A DNA stretch of 64,000 nt from Stygiobacter electus (GCA_029210465.1 JARGDL010000004.1:186001-250000); one strand, 5' to 3'; shown: positions 51,209 to 61,084, counted from the first letter of the stretch. Notes: generated by a model from the letters alone, not told the origin. Program-made: numbers and translations.

Positions 51209-52387
51209 ATGAGAACAATCGTAGCTTTACCAGGTGATGGAATTGGAAAAATAGTTTTACCAGAAGCAATTAGATTATTAAATGCTGCTGGATTCAAAGC
51301 CAATTATGTTTATGCTGATATTGGTTGGGATTTTTGGTGCAATGAAGGAAATCCACTTCCACAAAGAACAATAGATTTAATTAAAGAACATAAAATAGCT
51401 TTGTTCGGTGCAATAACAAGCAAACCAAATTCAGAAGCTCAAAAAGAATTATCACCGCAACTTCAAAATAAAGGATTGGTTTACTTCTCGCCTATTGTGG
51501 CATTAAGACAAATTTTTAATCTTGATGTTTGCATTCGTCCTTGTATTTCATTCAAAGGTAATCCGTTAAATTTTATCCGAAAAAATATTAATGGCTCTTA
51601 TGATGAACCACAAATTAACACTGTAATTTTCAGACAAAATACAGAAGGACTTTATGCTGGTGTTGAATGGACAAATCCACCAAAACAAGTTCGTGATGCT
51701 TTTGAAACTCATCCAAGAATGAAATATTTCAAAGATGTTCCAAGTGAAGAATTAGCAATCTCAACACGAATTGTTACAAAGAAAGCATCTGAAAAAATTA
51801 TACGTGCTGCTTTTGAATATGCTCGTAAATTCAATTATAAAAATGTTACTCTTTGTGAAAAACCAAATGTCTTAAGAGAAACTTCAGGAATGATGTTAAA
51901 AATCGCAAAAGAAATTTCAAAAGATTACCCTGAAATTTCTCTTTGGGATACAAACATTGATGCACAAATGATGTGGCTTACAAAAAATCCAGAAGACTAT
52001 GGAGTAATTGTTGCAGAAAACATGTTTGGAGATATTATTAGCGATGGATTCGCTGGTTTAATCGGAGGATTAGGTTTTGCTTGCAGTGCAAATCTTGGTG
52101 ATAAAGTTGCTATATTTGAACCTACTCACGGTTCTGCACCTAAATATGCAGAGTTGAATCCATCAATTGTAAATCCAATTGCAATGTTTTTAAGTTCAGT
52201 AATGATGCTTGAACACATTGGTGAATTTCATATTGCTAATAAAATTAGGAATGCAATTGCTAAAGTTGTTGAAGAAGGAAAAGTTAGATCTTATGATATG
52301 CTTAAATTAAAAGGCGGAAAAGATGTTTTTGAAAAAGGTGCTTGTTCAACTGAAGAGATGACTAATGCAGTTATTAATAATTTATAA
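51209..52387 (+). CDS. Isocitrate/isopropylmalate-type dehydrogenase
   Basis: 392 residues, beta-decarboxylating dehydrogenase family. Features: ALPGDGIGKIVLPEAIR, NTEGLYAGVEW, KPNVLRETSGMML, DTNIDAQMMWLTKNPEDYGVIV and the NAD-site EPTHGSAPKYA with a following IANPI-like segment. Position after korAB and before aconitase fits isocitrate dehydrogenase of the TCA or reductive TCA cycle. Isopropylmalate or homoisocitrate dehydrogenase cannot be excluded. The start is ATG 51209, directly after a TATATTTG promoter element. Confidence 0.85.
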   Translation: MRTIVALPGDGIGKIVLPEAIRLLNAAGFKANYVYADIGWDFWCNEGNPLPQRTIDLIKEHKIALFGAITSKPNSEAQKELSPQLQNKGLVYFSPIVALRQIFNLDVCIRPCISFKGNPLNFIRKNINGSYDEPQINTVIFRQNTEGLYAGVEWTNPPKQVRDAFETHPRMKYFKDVPSEELAISTRIVTKKASEKIIRAAFEYARKFNYKNVTLCEKPNVLRETSGMMLKIAKEISKDYPEISLWDTNIDAQMMWLTKNPEDYGVIVAENMFGDIISDGFAGLIGGLGFACSANLGDKVAIFEPTHGSAPKYAELNPSIVNPIAMFLSSVMMLEHIGEFHIANKIRNAIAKVVEEGKVRSYDMLKLKGGKDVFEKGACSTEEMTNAVINNL

Positions 52388-52420
52388 TGTATAATGCATA
52401 ATGTAAAATGTATAATTATA
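52385..52420. repeat. ATGTATAATG-family repeat between the dehydrogenase and aconitase genes
   Basis: Units AATGTATAATG, CATAATGTAAAATG and TATAATT run from the dehydrogenase stop to 52420, 11 bases before the aconitase ATG. Same family as 23224-23299 and 19331-19348. Confidence 0.7.
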
Positions 52421-52430
52421 TTTTAGAAAA

Positions 52431-54362
52431 ATGAGCCAAACTTTAATAGAAAAGATAGTTCAGAAATATTCAATTGGATTAAGTCAAAAAGTTAAATCCG
52501 GTGATTTTGTTACAATTCAACCTGAATATGTAATGACTCATGATAACACTGGTGCTGTTATTCCAAAATTTAAATCCATTGGTGCTAAAAAACTTTTCAA
52601 TCCAAAACAAGTTGTTATAACACTTGATCATGATATCCAAAATAAATCTGAAAAAAATTTAGACAAGTATAAAAAGATTGAACAATTCTCAATTGAATTT
52701 GGCGCTGATTTTTATCCTGCTGGTCGTGGAATTGGACATCAAATAATGGTTGAAGAAGGTTATGCATTTCCAGGAAAATTTGTTGTTGCTTCTGATAGCC
52801 ATTCAAATATGTACGGTGGAATTGGTTGTTTAGGAACTCCAATCGTTAGAACAGATGCGGCTTCAATTTGGTCAACAGGAAAAACTTGGTGGCAAATTCC
52901 TCCTATTGCTAAAGTTACTTTAAATGGTAAATTAAGAAATGGTGTTTATGGTAAAGATGTTATCATTGCATTGTGTGGTTATTTTAACAATGATGAAGTT
53001 TTAAATCATGCAATTGAATTTACCGGAGAAGGTGTATCTTCACTTTCTATTGATGAAAGATTAACAATTTCAAATATGACAACTGAATGGGGCGCACTTG
53101 TTGGTTTATTTCCAATTGATGATTTAACAATTGATTGGTTATTTAAAAGAGAGAAATTAGTAAACATAAATTCTGAACATCCCAGAATAAATAAAAAAAC
53201 AATCAATGAACTTGTGTTACAACTCGATGAATTAAAACCTGATAGTGATGCATTTTACCACAAAGAAATTATAATTGATTTAGATAAAATCCAGCCTTTT
53301 GTTTCTGGTCCAAATTCTGTAAAAATATTTCAACCTGTAAAAAAATTAAAAGAAGATAAAATAAAAATTGATAAAGCATATTTAGTATCATGTGTTAATT
53401 CAAGAGTAGAAGATTTAACTGAAGCAGCAAAAATTCTGAAAGACAAAAAAATTGCTCAACATGTTAAATTTTATATTGCTGCTGCTTCAAGTGAAGTTCA
53501 AAAAGTTTGTGAAGAAAATGGTGTATGGCATACTTTATTAAATGCAGGGGCAATTCCTTTACCGCCAGGTTGTGGTCCTTGTATTGGTTTAGGAACTGGT
53601 TTACTTGAAGATGGTGAAGTCGGCATTTCAGCTACAAATAGAAATTTCAAAGGAAGGATGGGCTCGCCAAATGCAAAAGCTTATTTAGCTTCACCAGCTG
53701 TTGTAGCAAAATCTGCTCTATCTGGTTATATAGATTTTGATTGGGATGATAATTCAAATGGAAATTTAGGAGAAGTTAATGTCAATCAACAAATTCCTCC
53801 TAAAACTAAAACAAAATTAATTCATGATTTCTCTAAAATAATTTCTGGTGAAATTGTTTTTTGTTATCAAGATAATATTAATACTGATGGAATTTATCCA
53901 GGCAAATACACTTACAATGATGAAATTAAACCTGAAGAACAAGCAAAAGTTGTGATGGAAAATTACGATGTTAATTTTTCAACAATTGCAAAAAATGGAG
54001 ATATTCTTGTAACTGGTTTTAATTTTGGAACTGGAAGTTCTCGTGAACAGGCGGCAACTGCATTTAAATATAAAGGAATAAAATTAATTATTGCTGGTTC
54101 ATTTAATGAAACATACAAAAGAAATGCAATTAACAACGGACTTATTATAATTGAATGTGAAAAACTTGCTCAGGATTTTAAGAAAAGATTTAACGACAAT
54201 ATTTTAACATTAAGAACAAACATTAAATGTGAAATTGACTTTGAAAACTCATTAATTAAAATAGAAGATAAATTTTATAACTTTCCACCACTTGGTAAAC
54301 CAATCCAAGAAATTATTGTTAATGATGGACTAGAAAATTGGATTAAAAAAAATATTTATTAA
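52431..54362 (+). CDS. acn: Aconitase/homoaconitase-type hydro-lyase
   Basis: 643 residues in one chain with both LeuC- and LeuD-like parts. Features: YVMTHDNTGAVIPKF near the N-terminus, ASDSHSNMYGGIGCLGTP, three cluster Cys in LVSCVNSR and PPGCGPCIGLG, GRMGSPNAKAYLASPAVVA, and the swivel domain with FNFGTGSSREQA. The gene order kor-icd-acn suggests aconitase; the MTHDNTGAVI opening resembles homoaconitases. Its stop overlaps the convergent PEGA lipoprotein gene by 4 bases. Confidence 0.88.
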   Translation: MSQTLIEKIVQKYSIGLSQKVKSGDFVTIQPEYVMTHDNTGAVIPKFKSIGAKKLFNPKQVVITLDHDIQNKSEKNLDKYKKIEQFSIEFGADFYPAGRGIGHQIMVEEGYAFPGKFVVASDSHSNMYGGIGCLGTPIVRTDAASIWSTGKTWWQIPPIAKVTLNGKLRNGVYGKDVIIALCGYFNNDEVLNHAIEFTGEGVSSLSIDERLTISNMTTEWGALVGLFPIDDLTIDWLFKREKLVNINSEHPRINKKTINELVLQLDELKPDSDAFYHKEIIIDLDKIQPFVSGPNSVKIFQPVKKLKEDKIKIDKAYLVSCVNSRVEDLTEAAKILKDKKIAQHVKFYIAAASSEVQKVCEENGVWHTLLNAGAIPLPPGCGPCIGLGTGLLEDGEVGISATNRNFKGRMGSPNAKAYLASPAVVAKSALSGYIDFDWDDNSNGNLGEVNVNQQIPPKTKTKLIHDFSKIISGEIVFCYQDNINTDGIYPGKYTYNDEIKPEEQAKVVMENYDVNFSTIAKNGDILVTGFNFGTGSSREQAATAFKYKGIKLIIAGSFNETYKRNAINNGLIIIECEKLAQDFKKRFNDNILTLRTNIKCEIDFENSLIKIEDKFYNFPPLGKPIQEIIVNDGLENWIKKNIY

Positions 54363-55816
54363 TAATTCCCTTTTTTAATTTTACACATTCCTCCACCAAA
54401 CGAAACAACATACAAATCTTCATTTTGATCCAAGGAAATTCCAATAACCTGACTTGCAGTCAACGGTGAATTGCTTGTATTAAAATATTTAAGTGAAAAT
54501 GAATTCACGAAATATCCGAAGCCATTTTTTGTACCGACATATTTTTGATTTTTTGAATCAATATAAACAGTCTCAACTTGATCAGCAGGAACTCCAAGCA
54601 GTGAAACTTGTGTCCAATTTACTCCATCATAAGTTGTTAATCCTCCAAGTTCACCAGCAATTAAATTTTGAACATGAGCAACCCAAACTATTCCATTATT
54701 ATCAACTTTAACATATCTAATTCCATTTCCTAAGTTTCGTTGTAATTTCATATTGGACATGTTAAAATTTTTCCATGTTGAGCCATCATAAAATCCAACA
54801 CCATTTGCTGAAGTTCCAATCCAAACATTGTTTGATTTATCAATAGAAATTGAAGTAACAAAATTTGCTGGTATATTTGAGTTGGATGTATTCAATACCT
54901 TCCATGTATTCCCATCATATTTTACTAATCCATTTGATGTGCCAATCCATGTGTTTCCAATTTTATCATGAGCAATTGAGGTAACATAACTTGACGGAAG
55001 ATTTGAAGTATAATCAATCCAATTATTACCAGATTTTTTCATCAATCCACCTGTGGTTGCAATCCATAAATTGTTTTGTTCATCAATCGAAAGATAATTT
55101 ATAAAATCAAAAATAAGTGGTGAATTTTCTTTTTTGAACACAGACCATTTTTTACCATTAAAATAACATAAACCTTGATCACGTGTTCCAATCCATTTTA
55201 CATTATTTTTATCAACCACAATTGAAGATAAATGATTTGCACTAATTGGTGAATTTGCTAAAGTATAACTCACCCACTTTGATGTATCTTCCAATGCAAT
55301 TGAAACATAAATTGTTTTACCACCTTCTACATTAACTTTCACAGAATCACTTCTATGTTCTGGCAAATTGTATTTTACTTTATGTTCACCTGGAAACACC
55401 ATTGAAATTGTAGCAGGTGTAACTAAATCCATTTTCTTATTATCTAAAATTATTGCAGCTCCATTTTTATTTGAACCGCAGTAAATTTTTCCAAAGTGTC
55501 CGGGATTTTTATAATAATCAATCAAAATTTTTGATATTGAATTTTCATAAATGGAAATATTAAAAGTTGTATCTCTAAACAATTTTTGCTTTAGGGTAAT
55601 TTTGTAATTCCCAAAAGATAGAAATTTTATGGTGTCTCCGGTTTTATATCCACTATTTTTTCCATCAACATAAATTGAAGCTGGTCCTGGTAAACTTTCA
55701 ATTAATAAATTTCCATTTGAAAATTCTTCTTTTATTTCTGATTCAACAAAAACTTTTTTCTCACAAGAAATGAATAGAATGGTCATTACAAAATAAATTA
55801 AGATTCTTTTTTTCAT
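54359..55816 (-). CDS. PEGA plus beta-propeller lipoprotein
   Basis: 485 residues. Lipobox LFISC near residue 18. Two PEGA-like domains follow (about 37-95, LPGPASIYVDGKNSGYKTGD; about 115-175, TPATISMVFPGEHKVKYN). The rest is a reg_prop-type propeller: repeated SIDEQNNLWIATTGGL, HDKIGNTWIGTSNGLV and SIDKSNNVWIGTSANG. It is likely exported to the cell surface. It overlaps the DUF4249 gene by ATGA, so it is translated after it. The function (surface sensing or a receptor partner) is inferred. Confidence 0.85.
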   Translation of the reverse strand: MKKRILIYFVMTILFISCEKKVFVESEIKEEFSNGNLLIESLPGPASIYVDGKNSGYKTGDTIKFLSFGNYKITLKQKLFRDTTFNISIYENSISKILIDYYKNPGHFGKIYCGSNKNGAAIILDNKKMDLVTPATISMVFPGEHKVKYNLPEHRSDSVKVNVEGGKTIYVSIALEDTSKWVSYTLANSPISANHLSSIVVDKNNVKWIGTRDQGLCYFNGKKWSVFKKENSPLIFDFINYLSIDEQNNLWIATTGGLMKKSGNNWIDYTSNLPSSYVTSIAHDKIGNTWIGTSNGLVKYDGNTWKVLNTSNSNIPANFVTSISIDKSNNVWIGTSANGVGFYDGSTWKNFNMSNMKLQRNLGNGIRYVKVDNNGIVWVAHVQNLIAGELGGLTTYDGVNWTQVSLLGVPADQVETVYIDSKNQKYVGTKNGFGYFVNSFSLKYFNTSNSPLTASQVIGISLDQNEDLYVVSFGGGMCKIKKGNY

Positions 55817-56784
55817 TTTACATCCGATAATCCAGGTGTGTAGCCAAATGAATTAATGTATTGATGTGTAAATCTTAAAACCCAATAAGTTCTCATGTAA
55901 ACACCAAAAACACCATATCCACCATTGATATTAGAATAATCTGTTTCATCAAGTTTAATAGAATAAATATCACGACTACGTGCAGTAGCAAAATAATATT
56001 TTCTCAACTCTGTATCTAAAGATAGAACTTCTAAAATGCAGCTTAATATTTCATAGCGTGATTTATTCGGATCATCTTTTGATATTAATTCCATTGCTTT
56101 GTTAATTGTATTCATATCAACAGAATATGCTTGATCTGTAACTGGTTTAGGATAATTTGGAATCCATTCATTTCCATATTGAATATAATTTAATGGAACT
56201 GTCATTAAGTTTCGTGTCTTTAGACCATTTTCATGTTTGAAATAATAAATCGCTAATCGAACTATCAATACAGGATTTCTTTCATTAGTAAACCAAGATA
56301 CTTTAATATACTTTTTATTATCAGTTGGAGGAATTATTTTATCTGATAATGAATCTGTAATATTTATTACATCTGGGACATTTGCAACAGAAGTCAATTT
56401 TTTGCCATTTGGAAGAATAGCTTCAATTTCCACTTTCGAATTTGGAGTTGGCATCAAATCATTTGTTTTGAATACAGTGTAAGGAGTTTTATATTTATCA
56501 CCAACTTGTCTTTCAATTGTTGTATCACGAAATAATGATACTTTGTCATTACCATTCCAAATTCTTATTAATGCATTTTTAACATTCACATCTTCAGTGT
56601 TTGAATATGGATCAAAATTTTCAACCTGATAATCTCTTGTTAATGTAACCGTTTGAAAAGTTGTATCACCACGAATAATACAATTTAAAATATATCTATC
56701 CTTCAATTCACCATAAGGATTAAAATTTTCTTCACATGAAATCAGTGCAATAAAAATTATAAATAATGTTAAAAACTTTTTCAT
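55813..56784 (-). CDS. DUF4249 lipoprotein
   Basis: 323 residues; lipobox ALISC, then the DUF4249 pattern (RYILNCIIRGDTTFQTVTL, VNVKNALIRIWNG, KVEIEAILPNGKKLTS, and YGVFGVYMRTYW at the end). In Bacteroidota this family is encoded beside TonB receptors and is thought to be a surface partner lipoprotein. It overlaps the receptor upstream (56781-56784) and the PEGA gene downstream, both by ATGA. Confidence 0.88.
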   Translation of the reverse strand: MKKFLTLFIIFIALISCEENFNPYGELKDRYILNCIIRGDTTFQTVTLTRDYQVENFDPYSNTEDVNVKNALIRIWNGNDKVSLFRDTTIERQVGDKYKTPYTVFKTNDLMPTPNSKVEIEAILPNGKKLTSVANVPDVINITDSLSDKIIPPTDNKKYIKVSWFTNERNPVLIVRLAIYYFKHENGLKTRNLMTVPLNYIQYGNEWIPNYPKPVTDQAYSVDMNTINKAMELISKDDPNKSRYEILSCILEVLSLDTELRKYYFATARSRDIYSIKLDETDYSNINGGYGVFGVYMRTYWVLRFTHQYINSFGYTPGLSDVK

Positions 56785-59009
56785 AATTCAATTCTCACAG
56801 TTGCAGTTGGTAAAAATGGAAGCATATTTACACGTTCACCTGTTTCTCTTTTAAAGTAAAAAATATTTTTTCTGTTATAAACATTAATAATGCTAAAATC
56901 TAATTTCATATTAAACCAATCAAAATTAATTTTCTTTGACAGACTAAAATCTAAGCGATGATAATCAGGCAAACGACCTAAATTTTGTGTTCCAATAATT
57001 GTAAATGGTCTTCTGGGATCAAACTGAAACCAAGGTGCAAAAAAATTATCAAAGTAATATTTATCATAGTAACCAATAATTTGTGTAAAGGGCAACCCAC
57101 TGTTGTAAATCCAAGCCAATGAAGTTGTCCAGCCTTTTCCAAAATCAATTTCTAAACCTAAGTTTAATGAATGGCGAATATCATAACGTGGATAATAGAG
57201 TTTACCATCAATTTCTTTATATGCAAATGCATTTGTGTAAGAAGCTGTAAAATTTATTGGATCTGGATTAATTCTTGTAAAAATTTCCAAACCGTATGAT
57301 TCACCTTTACCTGCGATAAAATCATTTTCTTCTGGTAAAATTTTTTTATCATTGATTAATGGTAAGTTATCAACTTTTTTGTAATATCCTTCAACATTAA
57401 AATTAAATGTTTCAAAAAAATTTGTTTCCAATCCAAGTATAAAATGTTTTGAAACTGCAGGCTTTAAATAATCTGGAGAAATTATCCATGGTTCAAAAAT
57501 ATTTATTACTTCATTTTCATCACTTATTGTAGTTAATTCCTGTTGATAAATTCCTACTGCGCCTTTAATTGCAATAGTTGATAAAATTCTTAATGTTAAA
57601 CTTGCACGTGGCTCTAAAATAGTTCTGTTTTCATTTTTTGAGAGCGAAGCTAGATTAATTCTTGTTCCTAAATCTAATCCAATAAAATCAAATTGCATTA
57701 ATCTATATTTAAGATATAAACTAATATTTGCCCCAGAAGAACCTAAATCAGTTGGAATTGATCTATCATTTTCAATGAATAAATTTGTTTTAATTTGCTT
57801 GATATGAAACCCGACACCAATTTCATCTTTGTTATCAAACATATAAGTAAAATTCATTTGTATTCCCAAATCTTCAACACTATTCTGTGTTTTTCTTGAA
57901 TTACTTATTTTAGGATCTACTTCACCGTTGAATCTGCTTGCTGAAAGTCCTAATTCATAAAACAATGGACTGTCACCAACTTGGAACCATTTAAAACCAA
58001 AAACATTATTATTCCATTTATAATCTTCAATTCTTGGATCAGCATGTTTAATATTATCACCACTAAAAAAACCATTAATTGAAAACTTAGCACCTTGTAA
58101 AAAATCGTTATCGCTGTAATTTGCTTTAAAAGAGAAATCGTAAAAATCAATTGGAATAGTTTGCTCGTTTAAAAATTTTTTAATCACTTCACTTGAATAA
58201 CTTTTTCGTGAAGTTAATATAAAAGAGCCATTTGGAATCGGACCTTCTAAAAGAATTTTACCAGTTAAGAAACTTGCAGTAGCTTTTCCACTTAAACGAT
58301 TTTTATTTCCATCTTTGGTTATAATACTCATTACAGAAGAAAGTCTTCCACCATATTCGGCAGAAAAACCACCTTTGAAAAACTCAATATTGTTTATCAT
58401 GTCAGGATCTACTACACTGAATAAACCTAAAGCATGGAATGGATTGTAAATTGTAACACCATCAATCAAAACTAAATTTTGATTACTTGCACCACCACGA
58501 ACATAATATTTTGCTGATACATCCCCCGTAGATTGAACTCCAGCTAAATATTTAATTGAACGGAATACATCTGTTTCAACACCTTTCGGCATTAATTCAA
58601 TTTCACGTGCTGTTATTCTCTGAACACTTATATTAGTTTCATTTTTTTCTTTATAACGTTCACCAATTTGTGTGATTGTATTTAATTGAATCCCTTCGGA
58701 TTGCAAAGAAATATTGTACTGTACAACTTTTTCTTTTGAAACACGAATTAATATTGTTTTGGATTTGTATCCAACATAAGAAACAATTAATTGAAAAGTT
58801 TTATTTGCAGGAATAGAAGGGATTAAAAAATAACCTCGTGCATCAGTATTTGCCCCTTTATTTAATTCTTTGATATAAGCATTGGCGTAAACAAGTGCTT
58901 CTGATGTAAGAGAATCCGTAACAAAACCTCTTAATGTTCCTGTTTCTTGTGCGTGAGTTAAAAGTGAAATAAAAAATAAAATAAAAAAAAGTTGGAGAGC
59001 CTTATTCAT
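56781..59009 (-). CDS. TonB-dependent receptor with carboxypeptidase-like N-domain
   Basis: 742 residues. Signal peptide (ends THAQ), carboxypeptidase-regulatory-like domain (about 23-105, GTLRGFVTDSLTSEALVYAN), plug domain (about 125-240, with AGVQSTGDVSAKYYVRGGA, VLIDGVTIYNPFH and AEYGGRLSSV), then a barrel. The ligand is unknown. It leads a three-gene unit with the DUF4249 and PEGA lipoproteins. A 9-bp inverted repeat (58992-59000 / 59046-59054) encloses its ribosome-binding site and start, and T-rich sequence follows. Confidence 0.92.
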   Translation of the reverse strand: MNKALQLFFILFFISLLTHAQETGTLRGFVTDSLTSEALVYANAYIKELNKGANTDARGYFLIPSIPANKTFQLIVSYVGYKSKTILIRVSKEKVVQYNISLQSEGIQLNTITQIGERYKEKNETNISVQRITAREIELMPKGVETDVFRSIKYLAGVQSTGDVSAKYYVRGGASNQNLVLIDGVTIYNPFHALGLFSVVDPDMINNIEFFKGGFSAEYGGRLSSVMSIITKDGNKNRLSGKATASFLTGKILLEGPIPNGSFILTSRKSYSSEVIKKFLNEQTIPIDFYDFSFKANYSDNDFLQGAKFSINGFFSGDNIKHADPRIEDYKWNNNVFGFKWFQVGDSPLFYELGLSASRFNGEVDPKISNSRKTQNSVEDLGIQMNFTYMFDNKDEIGVGFHIKQIKTNLFIENDRSIPTDLGSSGANISLYLKYRLMQFDFIGLDLGTRINLASLSKNENRTILEPRASLTLRILSTIAIKGAVGIYQQELTTISDENEVINIFEPWIISPDYLKPAVSKHFILGLETNFFETFNFNVEGYYKKVDNLPLINDKKILPEENDFIAGKGESYGLEIFTRINPDPINFTASYTNAFAYKEIDGKLYYPRYDIRHSLNLGLEIDFGKGWTTSLAWIYNSGLPFTQIIGYYDKYYFDNFFAPWFQFDPRRPFTIIGTQNLGRLPDYHRLDFSLSKKINFDWFNMKLDFSIINVYNRKNIFYFKRETGERVNMLPFLPTATVRIEL

Positions 59010-59054
59010 ACAAAAAAATTGTCCTCAGTAATTTAATTTTCTAAAGCTCTCCAA
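58992..59054 (-). promoter_or_regulatory. Hairpin enclosing the RBS and start codon of the TonB receptor
   Basis: On the minus strand TTGGAGAGC (59054-59046) is complementary to GCTCTCCAA (59000-58992, codons 4-6). The GAGGA site and the ATG lie in the 45-base loop. A CTTTTTTTTATTTTA run follows the second arm, so the element could stop transcription or mask translation. Confidence 0.5.
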
Positions 59055-59087
59055 AATTAAGTGCAAAAAGTTTTACATCAAAAAAAT

Positions 59088-60980
59088 TTATTCTTCTAAA
59101 GTTGAAATATTACCCGGATCTTGGCCAAGTGCTCTTGCTTTTAAAACTCTTCTCATTATTTTACCACTTCTTGTTTTAGGTAAAGAATCAACAATTTCAA
59201 TACTTTCTGGTTTTGCAATTGGTCCAACTTCATGACTAACATGCTGCCTTAATTCTTCAATTAATTGAGTTGATTTAGTAAAGCCATTTTTCAAAATCAC
59301 GAAGGTATAAATTGCATTACCTTTAATTTCGTGTGGTAATCCAATAGCAGCAGCTTCTGCAACTGCAGGATGACTTACTAAAGCACTTTCAATTTCTGCT
59401 GTACCTAAACGATAACCAGAAACTTTAATTACATCATCAACTCTTCCAATTATCCAGTAATAACCATCTTCATCACGACGAACGCTGTCACCTGTTAAAT
59501 ACATTCCAGGATATTTTGACCAGTACTGATTAATATATCTTTCATCATCATTCCAAACAGTTCTAATCATTGAAGGCCAAGGTGTTTTAATAACTAAAAA
59601 TCCTTCTTCATTTGCTTTGACAGAATTGCCATTTTCATCAACAACATCCATTTGTATTCCAGGGAATGGTCTTGTTCCACTTCCAGGTTTTAATGGAACG
59701 CAAGGCATTGGAGTAATCATAAACATTCCTGTTTCTGTTTGCCACCATGTATCCATAATTGGGCATTTCTCTTTACCAACAACTTTGTAATACCATTTCC
59801 ATGCTTCAGGATTTATTGGTTCGCCAACAGAACCCAATAATCTTAATGACGATAAATCATGACGATTCACCCAAGCTTCACCAAATCTCATTAAACCACG
59901 AATTGCAGTTGGTGCAGTGTAAAGAATATTAATACCATATTTTTCAATCATTGCCCACCAACGATTTGGATAAGGAAAATTTGGTGCCCCTTCATAAAGA
60001 AAAGATGTTGCACCATTTAACAATGGACCATAAACAATATAACTATGCCCTGTAATCCAACCCGGATCAGCAGCACACCAATATCTATCTTCTTCATGAA
60101 TATCAAATACATATTTTAATGATGCATAAGTTCCAACCATATATCCACCATGAGTATGAAGAATAGCTTTTGGTTTACCTGTTGTGCCGCTTGTATATAA
60201 AATAAAAAGTGGATCTTCAGCATCCATTTTTTCTAAAGAACATTCCCGAGATGCAACTGGTAAATTCATCAATTCATGCAACCACATATCACGGCCAAAT
60301 TCCATATTTACTTCCTGACCTGTTCTTTTAACAACTAATACATGTTCAACCGTACCACATCTTTGTAATGCTTCATCTGCTATTTGTTTTAATGGAACTA
60401 TTTTCCCTCTTTGATAAGCGCCATCAGCCACAATTAAAACTTTTGAATTACTATCTTCAATTCTTTCCGCAAGAGATTCAACAGAAAATCCACCATAAAC
60501 AACAGAATGTATTGCACCAATTCTTGCACAAGCTAACATTGCTATTACAATTTCTGGAACACGACCCATGTATATTGTAACTCTATCACCTTTTTGTACA
60601 CCAAGACTTTTAAGAATATTTGCAAACTTGCAAGTCTCACGATGTAGTGCAAAGTATGAATACGTTTTTGTATCACCATTTTCCCCTTCCCAAATTAAAG
60701 CGAGTTTATTCCTACGATGAGTTTTTGTATGTACATCAAGACAATTGTATGATATGTTAGTTATGCCACCAGTAAACCATTTAAAGAAAGGTTTATTTGA
60801 ATCATCTAAAACTTTATCCCATTTTTTAAACCAATGAAGTTCATTCGCTAAATCTTCCCAAAATTTTTCATAATTGTTTGTTGCAAATTCGTTTAATTGT
60901 TCCCAATCTTTTATATGTGCTTTTGATATTACTTCTTCTGAAGGATAATACACTTCTCCATTTAATTTATTTGAGTTCAT
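59088..60980 (-). CDS. acs: Acetyl-CoA synthetase
   Basis: AMP-forming acetate:CoA ligase, 630 residues, normal length. A3 loop ILYTSGTTGKPKAI; DTWWQTETG; A8 hinge GYYWIIGRVDDVIKVSGYRLG; acetylatable Lys in PKTRSGKIMRRVLKA. Feeds acetate into acetyl-CoA for the TCA/reductive TCA segment nearby. Transcribed alone on the minus strand; 107 bases separate its start from the divergent small membrane protein gene. Confidence 0.97.
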   Translation of the reverse strand: MNSNKLNGEVYYPSEEVISKAHIKDWEQLNEFATNNYEKFWEDLANELHWFKKWDKVLDDSNKPFFKWFTGGITNISYNCLDVHTKTHRRNKLALIWEGENGDTKTYSYFALHRETCKFANILKSLGVQKGDRVTIYMGRVPEIVIAMLACARIGAIHSVVYGGFSVESLAERIEDSNSKVLIVADGAYQRGKIVPLKQIADEALQRCGTVEHVLVVKRTGQEVNMEFGRDMWLHELMNLPVASRECSLEKMDAEDPLFILYTSGTTGKPKAILHTHGGYMVGTYASLKYVFDIHEEDRYWCAADPGWITGHSYIVYGPLLNGATSFLYEGAPNFPYPNRWWAMIEKYGINILYTAPTAIRGLMRFGEAWVNRHDLSSLRLLGSVGEPINPEAWKWYYKVVGKEKCPIMDTWWQTETGMFMITPMPCVPLKPGSGTRPFPGIQMDVVDENGNSVKANEEGFLVIKTPWPSMIRTVWNDDERYINQYWSKYPGMYLTGDSVRRDEDGYYWIIGRVDDVIKVSGYRLGTAEIESALVSHPAVAEAAAIGLPHEIKGNAIYTFVILKNGFTKSTQLIEELRQHVSHEVGPIAKPESIEIVDSLPKTRSGKIMRRVLKARALGQDPGNISTLEE

Positions 60981-61049
60981 AATCTATTCCTTTTTTAATT
61001 AGATAAATTTCAATTTTAACTTAATGTATGAAAAAATAAAAATCAATAA

Positions 61050-61081
61050 TTGACATCAAATCCATTTAAGATATATATTTG
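61050..61081 (+). promoter_or_regulatory. Promoter for the small membrane protein/TonB receptor unit
   Basis: TTG (61050-61052), 21 bases, then TATATTTG (61074-61081). ATG 61085 is only three bases beyond the box, so either transcripts are leaderless and start lower in the gene, or translation begins at a later codon. Confidence 0.55.
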
Positions 61082-61084
61082 AAT

